Shown: positions 1 to 6,850 of the stretch, piece after piece | Position numbering within the stretch: the first letter of the stretch is position 1 | How the letters are laid out: each line of letters opens with the position of its first letter | NCBI GenBank assembly: GCA_903866485.1 | Contig: CAIPNT010000179.1 | Location: 1 to 7,774, forward strand | Length of the DNA stretch: 7,774 bases | Source of the DNA: an uncultured Micrococcales bacterium | GTDB lineage: Bacteria; Actinomycetota; Actinomycetes; Actinomycetales; Microbacteriaceae | Reading direction: 5' to 3' | Notes under the pieces: generated by a model | The model's database searches: none | Told to the model about the DNA's origin: nothing | Seen by the model: only the letters and a program-made list of their open reading frames with translations | Position numbers and translations under genes: made by a program

Positions 1-2
1 TG

Positions 3-395
3 ATCGGGAGGCTGATCGCAAACGGCCGATTGCCGGTGCTTGCTGTTGATGCGGATGCGAATTCATGTCTGCACACCGTTCTCGGAGTGAAGGTTGAAAG
101 CACTGTCGGCAGGATCCGCGAGGAGACCCGGACTGAGGCGTCCAAAGGCAAGGTCACCGGGATCGCGAAGCAGCAGATGCTTGAAATGAAAATAGCCGAA
201 TGCCTTGTCGAGGCGGATAATTTCGATCTCATCGCGATGGGCAGACCCGAAGGTCCCGGCTGTTACTGCTTTGCGAACAATGTGCTCAGGGATGTCATCA
301 GGAAACTTTCATCGGCTTATCCTTATGTCATAATTGACAACGAGGCGGGATTGGAGAATCTTTCACGGAGGATTGTGCAGAAGGTTGATCTGCTT
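3..395 (+). CDS. cooC: CooC-type CODH maturation ATPase, internal fragment fused in frame to lepB
   Basis: The reading frame is open from base 3, and codons before the TTG at 30 already read like CooC (IGRLIANGRLPVLAVDAD), so the gene begins outside the window and TTG30 is not a true start. CooC is a MinD/ParA-like P-loop ATPase that helps insert nickel into anaerobic carbon monoxide dehydrogenase. Visible marks are the VLAVDADAN strand after the missing Walker A region, the GPGCYCFANN segment holding the Cys-x-Cys pair (codons 261-269) that binds metal at the CooC dimer interface, and the YVIIDNEAG Walker-B-like strand (about 321-350). The match stops around QKVDLLVIV, where CooC would normally go on for another 100 or so residues; signal peptidase follows instead. 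Six of ten Arg codons are AGG/AGA, against none of seven in the lepB part. Origin in an anaerobic bacterium or archaeon is inferred. Confidence 0.75.
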
Positions 396-1031
396 GTGAT
401 TGTCGGCTCGGCGTTGGTGCTTTCTCTTTTGATTAAGACATTTCTAATTCGGTCGTTCTTCGTTCCGTCTGGCTCGATGCTGAACACACTTCAGCTTCAA
501 GACCGCATCATCGTGAACGAATTGGTTCCTAACGTGTTGCCGATTGAGCGCGGCGATGTGGTGGTGTTCAAAGACCCGGGCGGTTGGCTGGGCACGCCAG
601 TGTCAGGCGACCAAAACTTCTTCAGTGCAACTAGCGACTGGTTTCTTTCGGCATTTGGCATCACCGCGCCTGACAGTGCACAGCATTTGGTTAAGCGAGT
701 AATCGGCATCGGCGGTGACCACGTGGTCTGCTGCTCGACTGACGGCAAAATCATGGTCAATGGCAAGGCAATCACCGAGCCTTATGTGATTAAGGGTGCC
801 AAGCCTTCAGACGTGAAGTTTGATGTCAAAGTGCCGCAAGACTCGATCTGGGTTATGGGCGATAACCGCTCAAACAGTGAAGATTCGCGCTATCACCTTG
901 ACCTGCCAAGCAAGGGTTTCGTGGCCAAGAAGTTCATCGTGGGGCGTGCAATCGTTGTCAGTTGGCCGTTTGCGCATTGGACCTGGCTAGGCAACTTTGC
1001 CAATGTCTTCAAAGACGTTCCCAAGTCTTAG
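3..1031 (+). CDS. lepB: Signal peptidase I, with N-terminus replaced by a CooC fragment (chimeric ORF)
   Basis: From about base 390 the protein is type I signal peptidase, the membrane-anchored Ser/Lys protease that removes signal peptides from exported proteins on the outer face of the membrane. A hydrophobic anchor (about 390-450) leads into the catalytic box RSFFVPSGSM, with the nucleophile Ser at codon 474-476. The general-base Lys is at codon 693-695 in LVKRVIGIGGD, and the late conserved box GDNRSNSEDSRYH starts near 858. The spacing and the NTLQ after the Ser-x-Met are typical of actinobacterial enzymes. The native start, the short cytoplasmic tail and perhaps part of the anchor are absent: the frame instead runs back into CooC sequence through to the left edge. 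The stop TAG (1029-1031) lies inside rnhB. The LepB assignment is firm; whether the fused protein exists is doubtful. Confidence 0.85.
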   Translation: MGRLIANGRLPVLAVDADANSCLHTVLGVKVESTVGRIREETRTEASKGKVTGIAKQQMLEMKIAECLVEADNFDLIAMGRPEGPGCYCFANNVLRDVIRKLSSAYPYVIIDNEAGLENLSRRIVQKVDLLVIVGSALVLSLLIKTFLIRSFFVPSGSMLNTLQLQDRIIVNELVPNVLPIERGDVVVFKDPGGWLGTPVSGDQNFFSATSDWFLSAFGITAPDSAQHLVKRVIGIGGDHVVCCSTDGKIMVNGKAITEPYVIKGAKPSDVKFDVKVPQDSIWVMGDNRSNSEDSRYHLDLPSKGFVAKKFIVGRAIVVSWPFAHWTWLGNFANVFKDVPKS

Positions 1032-1701
1032 CCTCGAGCGAGAGCTCTGGGCTTCAGGCGCCCGATTTATTATCGGCATGGATGAGGTTGGGCGCGGCGC
1101 GATAGCCGGCCCGGTGGCTGTCGGGGTTGCCCTTCTAGACAGGCAATCCGCAGCCATCGAAACACCATGGCCTGCGAAGCTTTGTGACTCAAAGTTGATA
1201 AGCGAGAAGGTTCGCAACCAAATCTTGCCGGATGTGCAGCAGTGGGTTTCGGGCCATGCAGTTGGCCTAGCCAGTGCTCAAGAAATCGACTTTAGAGGCA
1301 TAGTCGCCGCCTTGGCTCTCGCAGCCGGTCGCGCGCTAGACTCGCTGCTTGCTGACGCCGCTCTGCGTCAGCAGATTGCGAGTGATGGCGCAGTCATCAT
1401 CCTGGATGGGTCACACAACTGGCTAGGCGCCCAGGCTGCAGGCATTGATGTGATCGTACGCCCCAAGGCCGACCGCGATTGCGTGTCGGTTGCGGCCGCC
1501 TCGGTGATCTCAAAGGTTTTGCGTGACAACCTCATGATCGAGATGTCTCCGCAGTTTGAACCGTATGGCTTCGCCGGTCACAAGGGCTATGCCGCAGAGA
1601 CACACATCCAAGCTCTAAAAAACTTTGGCCCGAGCATCGAACATCGAGTGACCTGGCTCACCAAGATTTTGGGCGAAAACCAACTTGACCTAGAGCAATA
1701 G
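1003..1701 (+). CDS. rnhB: Ribonuclease HII
   Basis: Cuts the RNA strand of RNA:DNA hybrids and starts ribonucleotide excision by nicking 5' of single ribonucleotides in DNA; cytoplasmic and metal dependent. With the ATG at 1003 the protein has 232 residues, normal for the family. The four acidic residues are present: Asp27 and Glu28 in IIGMDEVGRG, Asp135 in IILDGSHNW, and Asp157 in RPKAD just before SVAAASVISKVLRD, the family's hallmark helix. A TTG at 997 in the same frame is an alternative start adding two residues; ATG1003 is preferred, with only a weak AGG at 989-991 as ribosome site. The gene overlaps the end of lepB by 29 nt, so its translation is probably coupled to lepB. The lepB-rnhB pairing is standard in Actinobacteria. 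Confidence 0.93.
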   Translation: MSSKTFPSLSLERELWASGARFIIGMDEVGRGAIAGPVAVGVALLDRQSAAIETPWPAKLCDSKLISEKVRNQILPDVQQWVSGHAVGLASAQEIDFRGIVAALALAAGRALDSLLADAALRQQIASDGAVIILDGSHNWLGAQAAGIDVIVRPKADRDCVSVAAASVISKVLRDNLMIEMSPQFEPYGFAGHKGYAAETHIQALKNFGPSIEHRVTWLTKILGENQLDLEQ

Positions 1702-1711
1702 ACTTGAAACC

Positions 1712-2035
1712 ATGGACGACAACGAAATCGAAGACTACGACCGCGAGGCTGAGCTAGCTCTCTATCGCGAATATCGTGATGTCGTCGGCACGTTCAAGTA
1801 TGTGATCGAAACCGAGCGACGTTTCTATCTAGCCAACGAGGTCACTCTGGTGAGAGTAGACACCCCTACTGATTTCTATTTCGAGCTCAACATGGTTGAC
1901 GTGTGGGTTTGGGACATTTATCGCACCGATCGCTTCGTTAAGAATGTGCGCGTCTTGACTTTCAAGGATGTCAACGTAGAAGAGCTTTCCGGCAAGGCAT
2001 TCGACCTTCCTAAGGAATTAGCCGTAGGCGAGTAG
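1712..2035 (+). CDS. DUF2469 family protein (actinobacterial, function unknown)
   Basis: A 107-residue acidic protein opening with MDDNEIEDYDREAELALYREYRD and containing the aromatic-rich core FYFELNMVDVWVWDIYR and a closing FVKNVRVLTFKDVNVEEL segment. This is the DUF2469 family, small cytoplasmic proteins found almost only in Actinobacteria and usually placed directly after rnhB, as here. No signal peptide, membrane segment or catalytic motif is visible. The start ATG lies 10 nt after the rnhB stop and no clear Shine-Dalgarno precedes it, so coupled translation from rnhB is likely. Length matches the family. The role is unknown; the constant neighbourhood with RNase HII and YraN hints at nucleic-acid metabolism, which is only an inference. 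Confidence 0.9.
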   Translation: MDDNEIEDYDREAELALYREYRDVVGTFKYVIETERRFYLANEVTLVRVDTPTDFYFELNMVDVWVWDIYRTDRFVKNVRVLTFKDVNVEELSGKAFDLPKELAVGE

Positions 2036-2044
2036 CCGCCTCGG
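2022..2044 (+). other. Hairpin across the DUF2469 stop codon
   Basis: CCG (2022-2024), a bulged T, then AGGCG (2026-2030) pair with CGCCT (2037-2041) and CGG (2042-2044), leaving the loop AGTAGC that contains the end of the stop codon. Eight base pairs with one bulge. There is no immediate U-run, so a classical intrinsic terminator is not supported; it could be a weak attenuator, an mRNA 3'-end protecting stem or chance. Confidence 0.35.
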
Positions 2045-2053
2045 TTATCCACA
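2045..2053 (+). promoter_or_regulatory. Perfect DnaA-box 9-mer TTATCCACA
   Basis: The sequence TTATCCACA, identical to the high-affinity DnaA binding consensus, sits in the only sizeable gap of the operon, between DUF2469 and yraN, directly after the hairpin at 2022-2044. It is a single box with no cluster around it, so this is not an origin. It could titrate DnaA or let DnaA influence transcription into yraN-comM-dprA-xerC. One exact 9-mer could also be chance. Confidence 0.45.
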
Positions 2054-2089
2054 ATTTTGCGCCATTGAAGCTCTCCCGATAGGGCAACG

Positions 2090-2461
2090 ATGGATGCTTG
2101 CCTGATGAATCAAAGGCAAGTACTTGGTCGTTATGGTGAGGCGCGGGCGGCAGTCTATTTAGAAGATCAGGGCTATCAGATTGTCGAGCGAAATTGGCGT
2201 TGTCGCGACGGTGAAATCGACTTAATAGCCACGCTTGAAAGCCAATTTGTCTTTGTCGAGGTCAAAACCCGAAAAGGTTCGGGCTTTGGTCACCCGTTTG
2301 AGGCAATAACGGTCGAAAAAATGGCGCGCATGCGTTTGCTGGCGGCCCAATGGTGTCGGGCGCATCAGGTGAATCCAATCAAAATTCGCCTTGATGCAAT
2401 TTCTGTCTTAATCAGCGGAGGGCGAATCTCGATAGAGCACCTCAAGCAGGTGTCTTTATGA
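2090..2461 (+). CDS. yraN: YraN/UPF0102 family nuclease-fold protein
   Basis: A 123-residue protein of the UPF0102/YraN family, related in fold to Holliday-junction resolvases and restriction-type endonucleases. The diagnostic run is RYGEARAAVYLEDQGYQIVERNWR followed by GEIDLIA and FVFVEVKTRKG, where the Asp, Glu and Lys form the PD-(D/E)xK-like acidic site. The biochemical role of the family is not settled. ATG2090 is chosen because AGGG at 2081-2084 lies 5 nt before it; the in-frame ATG2105 gives a product starting MNQRQVLGRYGE, closer to many homologues, but lacks a ribosome site. Its stop overlaps the comM start as ATGA. Placement just before comM and dprA is the usual actinobacterial arrangement. 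Confidence 0.9.
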   Translation: MDACLMNQRQVLGRYGEARAAVYLEDQGYQIVERNWRCRDGEIDLIATLESQFVFVEVKTRKGSGFGHPFEAITVEKMARMRLLAAQWCRAHQVNPIKIRLDAISVLISGGRISIEHLKQVSL

Positions 2462-4017
2462 ACTTGGCCAAGAGTTATTCGGTGAGTCTTATCGGTCTTT
2501 CTGGCACCATGGTCGAGGTTGAAGCTGAAATCTCTAGCAACCTTCCCGCCTTCGTTCTGGTCGGACTGCCTGACACGTCACTGCTCGAAGCAAAAGACCG
2601 AGTTCGCGCGGCCTTGACGAATTCTGGAACGGCAATGCCCAGCCGACGGGTAACAGTCAACCTCTCACCGGCATCCGTGCCCAAGCGGGGTTCTGGTTTT
2701 GACCTTGCCATCGCGGTAGCAATCTTGGCAGCTGACAAAAAGATTGATGCTAAATCTGCAGCCGGCTGCATCCATCTGGGAGAGTTGGCCCTCGATGGTT
2801 CGATTAGGGCAATTTCTGGCGTGTTGCCCGCAGTATTGTCAGCCAAGCAGGCTGGCTACAACAAGGTGATTGTGCCGATGCAGAATCTCGGCGAGGCCAG
2901 TCTGGTGCAATCGATAGAGGTCTTGGGCGCGAGTTCGCTTGGTCAGGTGGTCGCCCATCATGGTTTCGGTGGTCCTTCGACAAGCCTGCTGCCTGTGGGC
3001 AGGGCGGCAGGCGCTTCGGCTGACCGTGAGGTGTCGCAACCTGACCTTGCCGATATAGTCGGCCAAGATGAGGCCATTGAGGCCATCACGATTGCCGCGG
3101 CCGGCGGCCACCATATGTTGATGGTTGGGCCCGCCGGTATCGGCAAGACCATGTTGGCTGAGCGCCTAGCAGGGCTATTGCCAGACCTAAGCGACGAGCA
3201 TGCTCTCGAATGTGCCGCCATTGCATCGGTGTTAGGTAGATACAGCGACGGCATAAAACTCAGTAATCGACCTCCCTTCGAAGCGCCTCATCACTCGGCC
3301 TCGATGGCGGCTTTGATTGGTGGCGGCATGGGCGTGCCTCAACCGGGTTTAGTCTCGTTGGCACATCGGGGAGTCTTGTTTCTTGATGAGGCGCCAGAGT
3401 TTCAACGACCCGCGCTGGATTCGTTGCGGCAACCTCTAGAGTCTGGCGAAGTGATGGTGCATCGAAGTTCAGGCACGGCAAGATTTCCTGCGAGATTTCA
3501 GCTTGTGATGGCCGCAAACCCTTGCCCCTGCGGCAAATGGGGCTCGAAATCACGCTCTTGCAGTTGCAAGGCATCGGCTCGCCACAGTTATGCAGCAAAG
3601 CTGTCTGGCCCATTGCTAGATCGAATCGACATTCGACTCAGGTTGCAGGTGCCAACGCAGGTGCAAAACACCTTAGCGCGGCTTGGAGCGACCGAAGTAG
3701 GCAGAAGCACCAACGCGGTTCGTGAACGGGTCGTAATTGCAAGGCGGCGTGCGGCCGAAAGATTAGCCGCGACTGGTTTCAGTCTCAATGCCGAAATTCC
3801 TGGAACCATGTTGAGAAAAAACTTTAGACCAAGCCGCGCAGCCACTCTGAGAATCGACAGGGCTTTAGATCGTGGGCTCATCAGCATGAGGGGCTATGAC
3901 CGTTGCCTCAGGTTGGCCTGGACCTGTGCCGATTTGGCCGGCAATGCCACTCCAGATGAGCACGACTTAGCAAAGGCCTTTCTATTGCGTGGTGAGGACG
4001 GCAATTCGGCATGGTGA
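2458..4017 (+). CDS. comM: YifB/ComM family Mg-chelatase-like AAA+ ATPase
   Basis: A 519-residue protein, about the normal family length. ComM is a hexameric AAA+ helicase that drives branch migration when transforming single-stranded DNA is integrated; the actinobacterial members carry the same architecture, so the role here is by family. The N-terminal 170 or so residues are the Lon-protease-like (S5-fold) domain beginning YSVSLIGLSGTMVEVE. The AAA+ core has Walker A GPAGIGKT (residues 224-231), Walker B VLFLDE (306-311) and the sensor-region GPLLDRIDIRL (around 384-394). Two Cys-x-Cys pairs, Cys356/358 in NPCPCG and Cys368/370, form a likely zinc knuckle. A helical Mg-chelatase C-terminal domain closes the protein. 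It starts inside the yraN stop (ATGA, 2458-2461) and ends 7 nt inside dprA, indicating translational coupling on both sides. Confidence 0.95.
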   Translation: MNLAKSYSVSLIGLSGTMVEVEAEISSNLPAFVLVGLPDTSLLEAKDRVRAALTNSGTAMPSRRVTVNLSPASVPKRGSGFDLAIAVAILAADKKIDAKSAAGCIHLGELALDGSIRAISGVLPAVLSAKQAGYNKVIVPMQNLGEASLVQSIEVLGASSLGQVVAHHGFGGPSTSLLPVGRAAGASADREVSQPDLADIVGQDEAIEAITIAAAGGHHMLMVGPAGIGKTMLAERLAGLLPDLSDEHALECAAIASVLGRYSDGIKLSNRPPFEAPHHSASMAALIGGGMGVPQPGLVSLAHRGVLFLDEAPEFQRPALDSLRQPLESGEVMVHRSSGTARFPARFQLVMAANPCPCGKWGSKSRSCSCKASARHSYAAKLSGPLLDRIDIRLRLQVPTQVQNTLARLGATEVGRSTNAVRERVVIARRRAAERLAATGFSLNAEIPGTMLRKNFRPSRAATLRIDRALDRGLISMRGYDRCLRLAWTCADLAGNATPDEHDLAKAFLLRGEDGNSAW

Positions 4018-5264
4018 CGACGAGCGAGATCAGGCTAAGTGACCGGCAGCTGCTTGATTTGATGATGCCTCTAAAACCGGCAGACGAAAACGACCAACTA
4101 GATGTTGCAATAGAGCGGTTTGCCTCAATCGTGTGGAGCACAATATGTGAGCCAGGCGATAGCGTTGCCGGATTGCTAGTGCAAAGCCTCGGGGCCGCCG
4201 AGGTTTTGGCTGGCGAGTTGAATCAAATTTCATCGGGTCAATACCTCTCGAAGCTTGATGAGGCGGGAGTAGACCCAGAGGTTTTGCATCTCAAGGGTGA
4301 TTTTGCCGAGGTTTTGATGCAGAGTCGCCAGCGCTGGAGACCGCGCATCAACTTCGGGTCAGTGACAGAGGCCATCGATCATGCTTCATCGACTGGCATC
4401 GCGTTCATCGAACAAAGCAGCAAGCGCTGGCCCAATGCGCTGAGGGTGCTCGATAGGCACCAACCGATGGGGCTTTGGTTCAGGGGCAGCCCTGAGAACT
4501 TGAAATATCTAGATGGCAGCATTTCGATAGTTGGTTCAAGGGTGGCAACAACCTATGGTGAATGCTCCACAGATGACCTGGTGGCAGGCATCGTGCAGTC
4601 CGGCTATGCGACGGTGTCGGGTGGAGCCTACGGCATAGACGCCAGGGCGCATAGGGCTACGCTGGCTAGCGCCGGAATCACCGCTTCGATTATGGCCGGG
4701 GGTCTGGCGCGGTTATATCCAAGTGGACATTGGCAGTTATTTGAAGAAATTGCATCAACGGGTCTTCTTCTCGCCGAGTTGCCACCAAACGCCGAGCCAA
4801 CTAAATGGCGGTTTCTGCAGCGCAATCGCCTAATCGCTGCGCTTGGAGCGGTTACCGTGTTGGTTGAGGCGGCACCGCGCTCTGGTGCGTTGAGCACTGC
4901 CGCTCGCGCCATTCAACTGGATAAACCCGTAGGTGCTGTGCCTGGGCCCATAAATTCTGCAAGTTCTCAGGGTTGCCACGAACTCATCAAAGCCGGTCAA
5001 GCAGAGCTAGTCACAAGTGCAAGTGACGTAATTCGGCTGGCCTCAGGGCTCGGCCCCGCATTCGAAGAGCAAACCCAAGCTAGGGGAGCGCTTGAAACCC
5101 GAGCTCTGGATGCGCTTGGCTTCGGTTCAAAGACGGTGGCGCAAATCAGAACCAAGGCAGGACTCACCGAATCAGAAGTGCAACTGGCACTTGCCAACCT
5201 CGCGTTGGACGGCACGATCGGCAATATTGAAGGCAAATGGAAGCGGCTGCCAACTAGAGTTTGA
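4011..5264 (+). CDS. dprA: DNA-processing protein DprA (Smf family)
   Basis: A 417-residue protein that binds incoming single-stranded DNA and loads RecA during natural transformation. The Rossmann-like core runs from about residue 125 to 345. It shows SIVGSR (VGSR at 174-177), the ssDNA-binding signature SGGAYGIDARAH (203-214), FLQRNRLIAAL (268-278) and EAAPRSGAL (286-294). A C-terminal winged-helix-like domain (about 360-415, ALDALGFGSKTVAQIRTKAGL) follows. The first 110 residues are less conserved and probably a helical N-terminal domain. The ATG lies inside the end of comM (ATGGTGA, 4011-4017), so it is very likely translated by coupling. The pairing with comM is consistent with a DNA-uptake or recombination role, though no competence pilus genes are in view. 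Confidence 0.95.
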   Translation: MVTTSEIRLSDRQLLDLMMPLKPADENDQLDVAIERFASIVWSTICEPGDSVAGLLVQSLGAAEVLAGELNQISSGQYLSKLDEAGVDPEVLHLKGDFAEVLMQSRQRWRPRINFGSVTEAIDHASSTGIAFIEQSSKRWPNALRVLDRHQPMGLWFRGSPENLKYLDGSISIVGSRVATTYGECSTDDLVAGIVQSGYATVSGGAYGIDARAHRATLASAGITASIMAGGLARLYPSGHWQLFEEIASTGLLLAELPPNAEPTKWRFLQRNRLIAALGAVTVLVEAAPRSGALSTAARAIQLDKPVGAVPGPINSASSQGCHELIKAGQAELVTSASDVIRLASGLGPAFEEQTQARGALETRALDALGFGSKTVAQIRTKAGLTESEVQLALANLALDGTIGNIEGKWKRLPTRV

Positions 5265-5266
5265 AC

Positions 5267-6187
5267 GTGAGCAAAACCCTTGAGCAGGCGGTAGGCGAGT
5301 TCGAGCGCTATCTCGGCGCCGGCCGCGGTTTTTCACCAAATACCGTCAAGGCGTACGCTTCGGACCTTCGAGATCTGTGTGCCTTGGTTCTGGTTCGTCG
5401 AGGCAGCGAAACGTCACCAAGTGTCGAGTAGATAGAACTTGAAGATTTGCGCGATTGGCTATGGCAGTTGAGCCAAAAGGGTCTATCTAAGAGCAGCATC
5501 GCGCGCAAAAGCGCATCAATTCGCTCATTCACCAACTGGCTCTATGCTCAGCAACTAACCAAGATCGATGTCGGGGCGAGATTGCGCTCGCCGAAGGCCA
5601 GTCGAACCCTGCCAAAGGTGGTAGCCAAGATAAGCCTCGACCAGATGTTTGAGTCGCTAAAGGTCAGAGCAACAATCGACAATCCCGCAGGTCTTCGTGA
5701 TTTGGCCATAATCGAACTGCTTTATGCCAGCGGTGCACGAGTTAGTGAGTTGGCAGGCCTTGACCTGGGCGATATCGACTATTCGCGCAATCTTGTCAGT
5801 CTGATGGGAAAAGGCTCTAAGCAGCGCATGGTGCCCTTCGGGCAACCGGCACTTGACGCAATTGCAGACTGGCTCAAGTACGGCCGCCCGGGGTTGCAAT
5901 CAGAAAAGTCGGCCAATGCGCTTTTTTTGAACTCGCGCGGAGGTCGGGTCGGCGTGAGGCAAATTTATGACCTTGTCGCCAACGCTTTGTCAATAACGCC
6001 GTCAGGCACGGCTGGGCCACACGCACTAAGGCACAGCGCGGCGACCCACTTGCTCGACGGCGGGGCAGACCTTAGGGCCGTTCAAGAACTTCTTGGCCAC
6101 GCTAGCCTGGGAACAACCCAGATTTATACACACGTCTCGATCGAACGGCTCAAGGACGGCTATCTGTCGGCTCACCCGCGCGCCTAA
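5267..6187 (+). pseudogene. xerC: Tyrosine recombinase XerC interrupted by one in-frame TAG
   Basis: XerC acts with XerD at dif to resolve chromosome dimers. Translation from GTG5267, two bases after the dprA stop, gives MSKTLEQAVGEFERYLGAG and SPNTVKAYASDLRDL, the usual N-terminal core-binding (SAM-like) domain, then a TAG at 5429-5431 (codon 55), then IELEDLRDWLWQLSQKGLSK in the same frame to TAA at 6187. There is no frameshift. Read through, the protein has about 306 residues, full family length, and all catalytic residues are kept: Arg158 (GARVSEL), Lys182 (MGKGSKQR), His252 and Arg255 (HALRH), His278 (LLGHASL), Tyr287 (IYTH). A single CAG-to-TAG change would explain the stop (VEQIELED). 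A restart at TTG5447 would lack the first part of the DNA-binding domain. It is either a fresh nonsense mutation, a strain variant or a sequence error. Confidence 0.9.
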
Positions 6188-6214
6188 AAAATTGCCGTAA
6201 AGCCGGTGGCTCGC

Positions 6215-6760
6215 CTAGGTGGGCAGCAGTCGTGTCGGACTCAAGCCGCCGATTAGCGCCAAGGGAGACAGATATTTTCCATTGAGCCTCAGTGAAAAAT
6301 GCAGGCACCGCAGGGCTTGACAATGTTGTTGATAGCTGGGGTCGGCGTCACAAACCTTGGCTATCGGCTGCCCGGCTTGAACCAATTGGCCAACCTTCAC
6401 GATTGCGCAGGCCGGCTCGAATTCACTGACCAACCCACCTTCGTGGCGAAGCGTCAGCAGATCACGATTTGCTAAGTGCCCAACGAAGCTAACGCTTGCA
6501 TCAGCAGGCGCAAAGATGTCTTGTGACAGGTGAACTGCAAGGTCGACCCCGCGATGCCCGCTCGAATAATCGCTGGTTGGTTGCAAATATGGTCTCGCCA
6601 ACTGCACCGGCCCATCCAGGGGCATTCGCCAATGCTTTTCAAGTTGCCAATTCCTTGCCATCTTTACATGGCTGAAACGAATATTCGCGGCGTCTGGGGT
6701 CTGAGTTGATTGCTGGCAAAAAAGTGCTGCCAAGGCAAAAATAGCGATCGTTTTGGGCAT
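6215..6760 (-). CDS. M23 family metallopeptidase (LytM/peptidoglycan hydrolase-like), exported
   Basis: A 181-residue protein read on the minus strand from ATG at 6760. A short signal sequence (MPKTIAIFALAALF) precedes a LytM-type domain covering most of the rest. The zinc ligands His69 and Asp73 are in GHRGVDLAV and His154 is in CLHFSLRL; His106 in LTLRHEGG matches the second active-site His. The first His of the usual His-x-His is a Cys (Cys152). LytM domains cut peptide cross-links in peptidoglycan or activate other hydrolases. An M23 gene facing away from rpsB and next to xerC is the normal actinobacterial arrangement (as with Rv2891 in mycobacteria). It converges on xerC with a 27-nt gap. 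The open frame continues upstream for 112 codons, but that part runs into rpsB and is not protein-like. No good Shine-Dalgarno is visible before ATG6760, so the start is moderately sure. Confidence 0.87.
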   Translation of the reverse strand: MPKTIAIFALAALFCQQSTQTPDAANIRFSHVKMARNWQLEKHWRMPLDGPVQLARPYLQPTSDYSSGHRGVDLAVHLSQDIFAPADASVSFVGHLANRDLLTLRHEGGLVSEFEPACAIVKVGQLVQAGQPIAKVCDADPSYQQHCQALRCLHFSLRLNGKYLSPLALIGGLSPTRLLPT

Positions 6761-6832
6761 GTTTTCATAATGGATTGCCGCGATAAAACTCAGATAAACA
6801 TTGGCAAAGCGGTGGATAAGCGTCGCGGGGTT

Positions 6833-6841
6833 TGGTATGCT
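6833..6841 (+). promoter_or_regulatory. Candidate extended -10 promoter for rpsB
   Basis: TG at 6833-6834, one base, then TATGCT at 6836-6841 fit an extended -10 element of the main sigma factor. No good -35 is seen at 16-18 nt (TGGATA at 6813-6818). Transcription would start near 6848-6851, exactly where the first leader hairpin begins, giving a 5' leader of about 170 nt. Confidence 0.5.
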
Positions 6842-6850
6842 GGTGCATAG

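Noticed and set aside
2054..2089. Promoter just before yraN
   Set aside because: TTGCGC and TTGAAG were considered as -35 elements, but no TANNNT -10 lies at a usable spacing.
2475..3887. Several minus-strand open frames across comM
   Set aside because: They are mirror frames of a strongly conserved coding sequence, low in recognisable motifs, with no ribosome sites.
5447..6187. xerC restart at TTG5447 as a separate functional gene
   Set aside because: No clear ribosome site precedes it, and it would lack the start of the core-binding domain; better described as the distal part of the interrupted xerC.
6188..6214. Bidirectional terminator between convergent xerC and the M23 gene
   Set aside because: Only three-base stems and the CCTAGG palindrome are present, with no U-run; I cannot support a terminator.
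6811..6819. DnaA-like box TTATCCACC on the minus strand between the M23 gene and rpsB
   Set aside because: One mismatch to the consensus and expected by chance about once or twice in a window this size; not strong enough to call.
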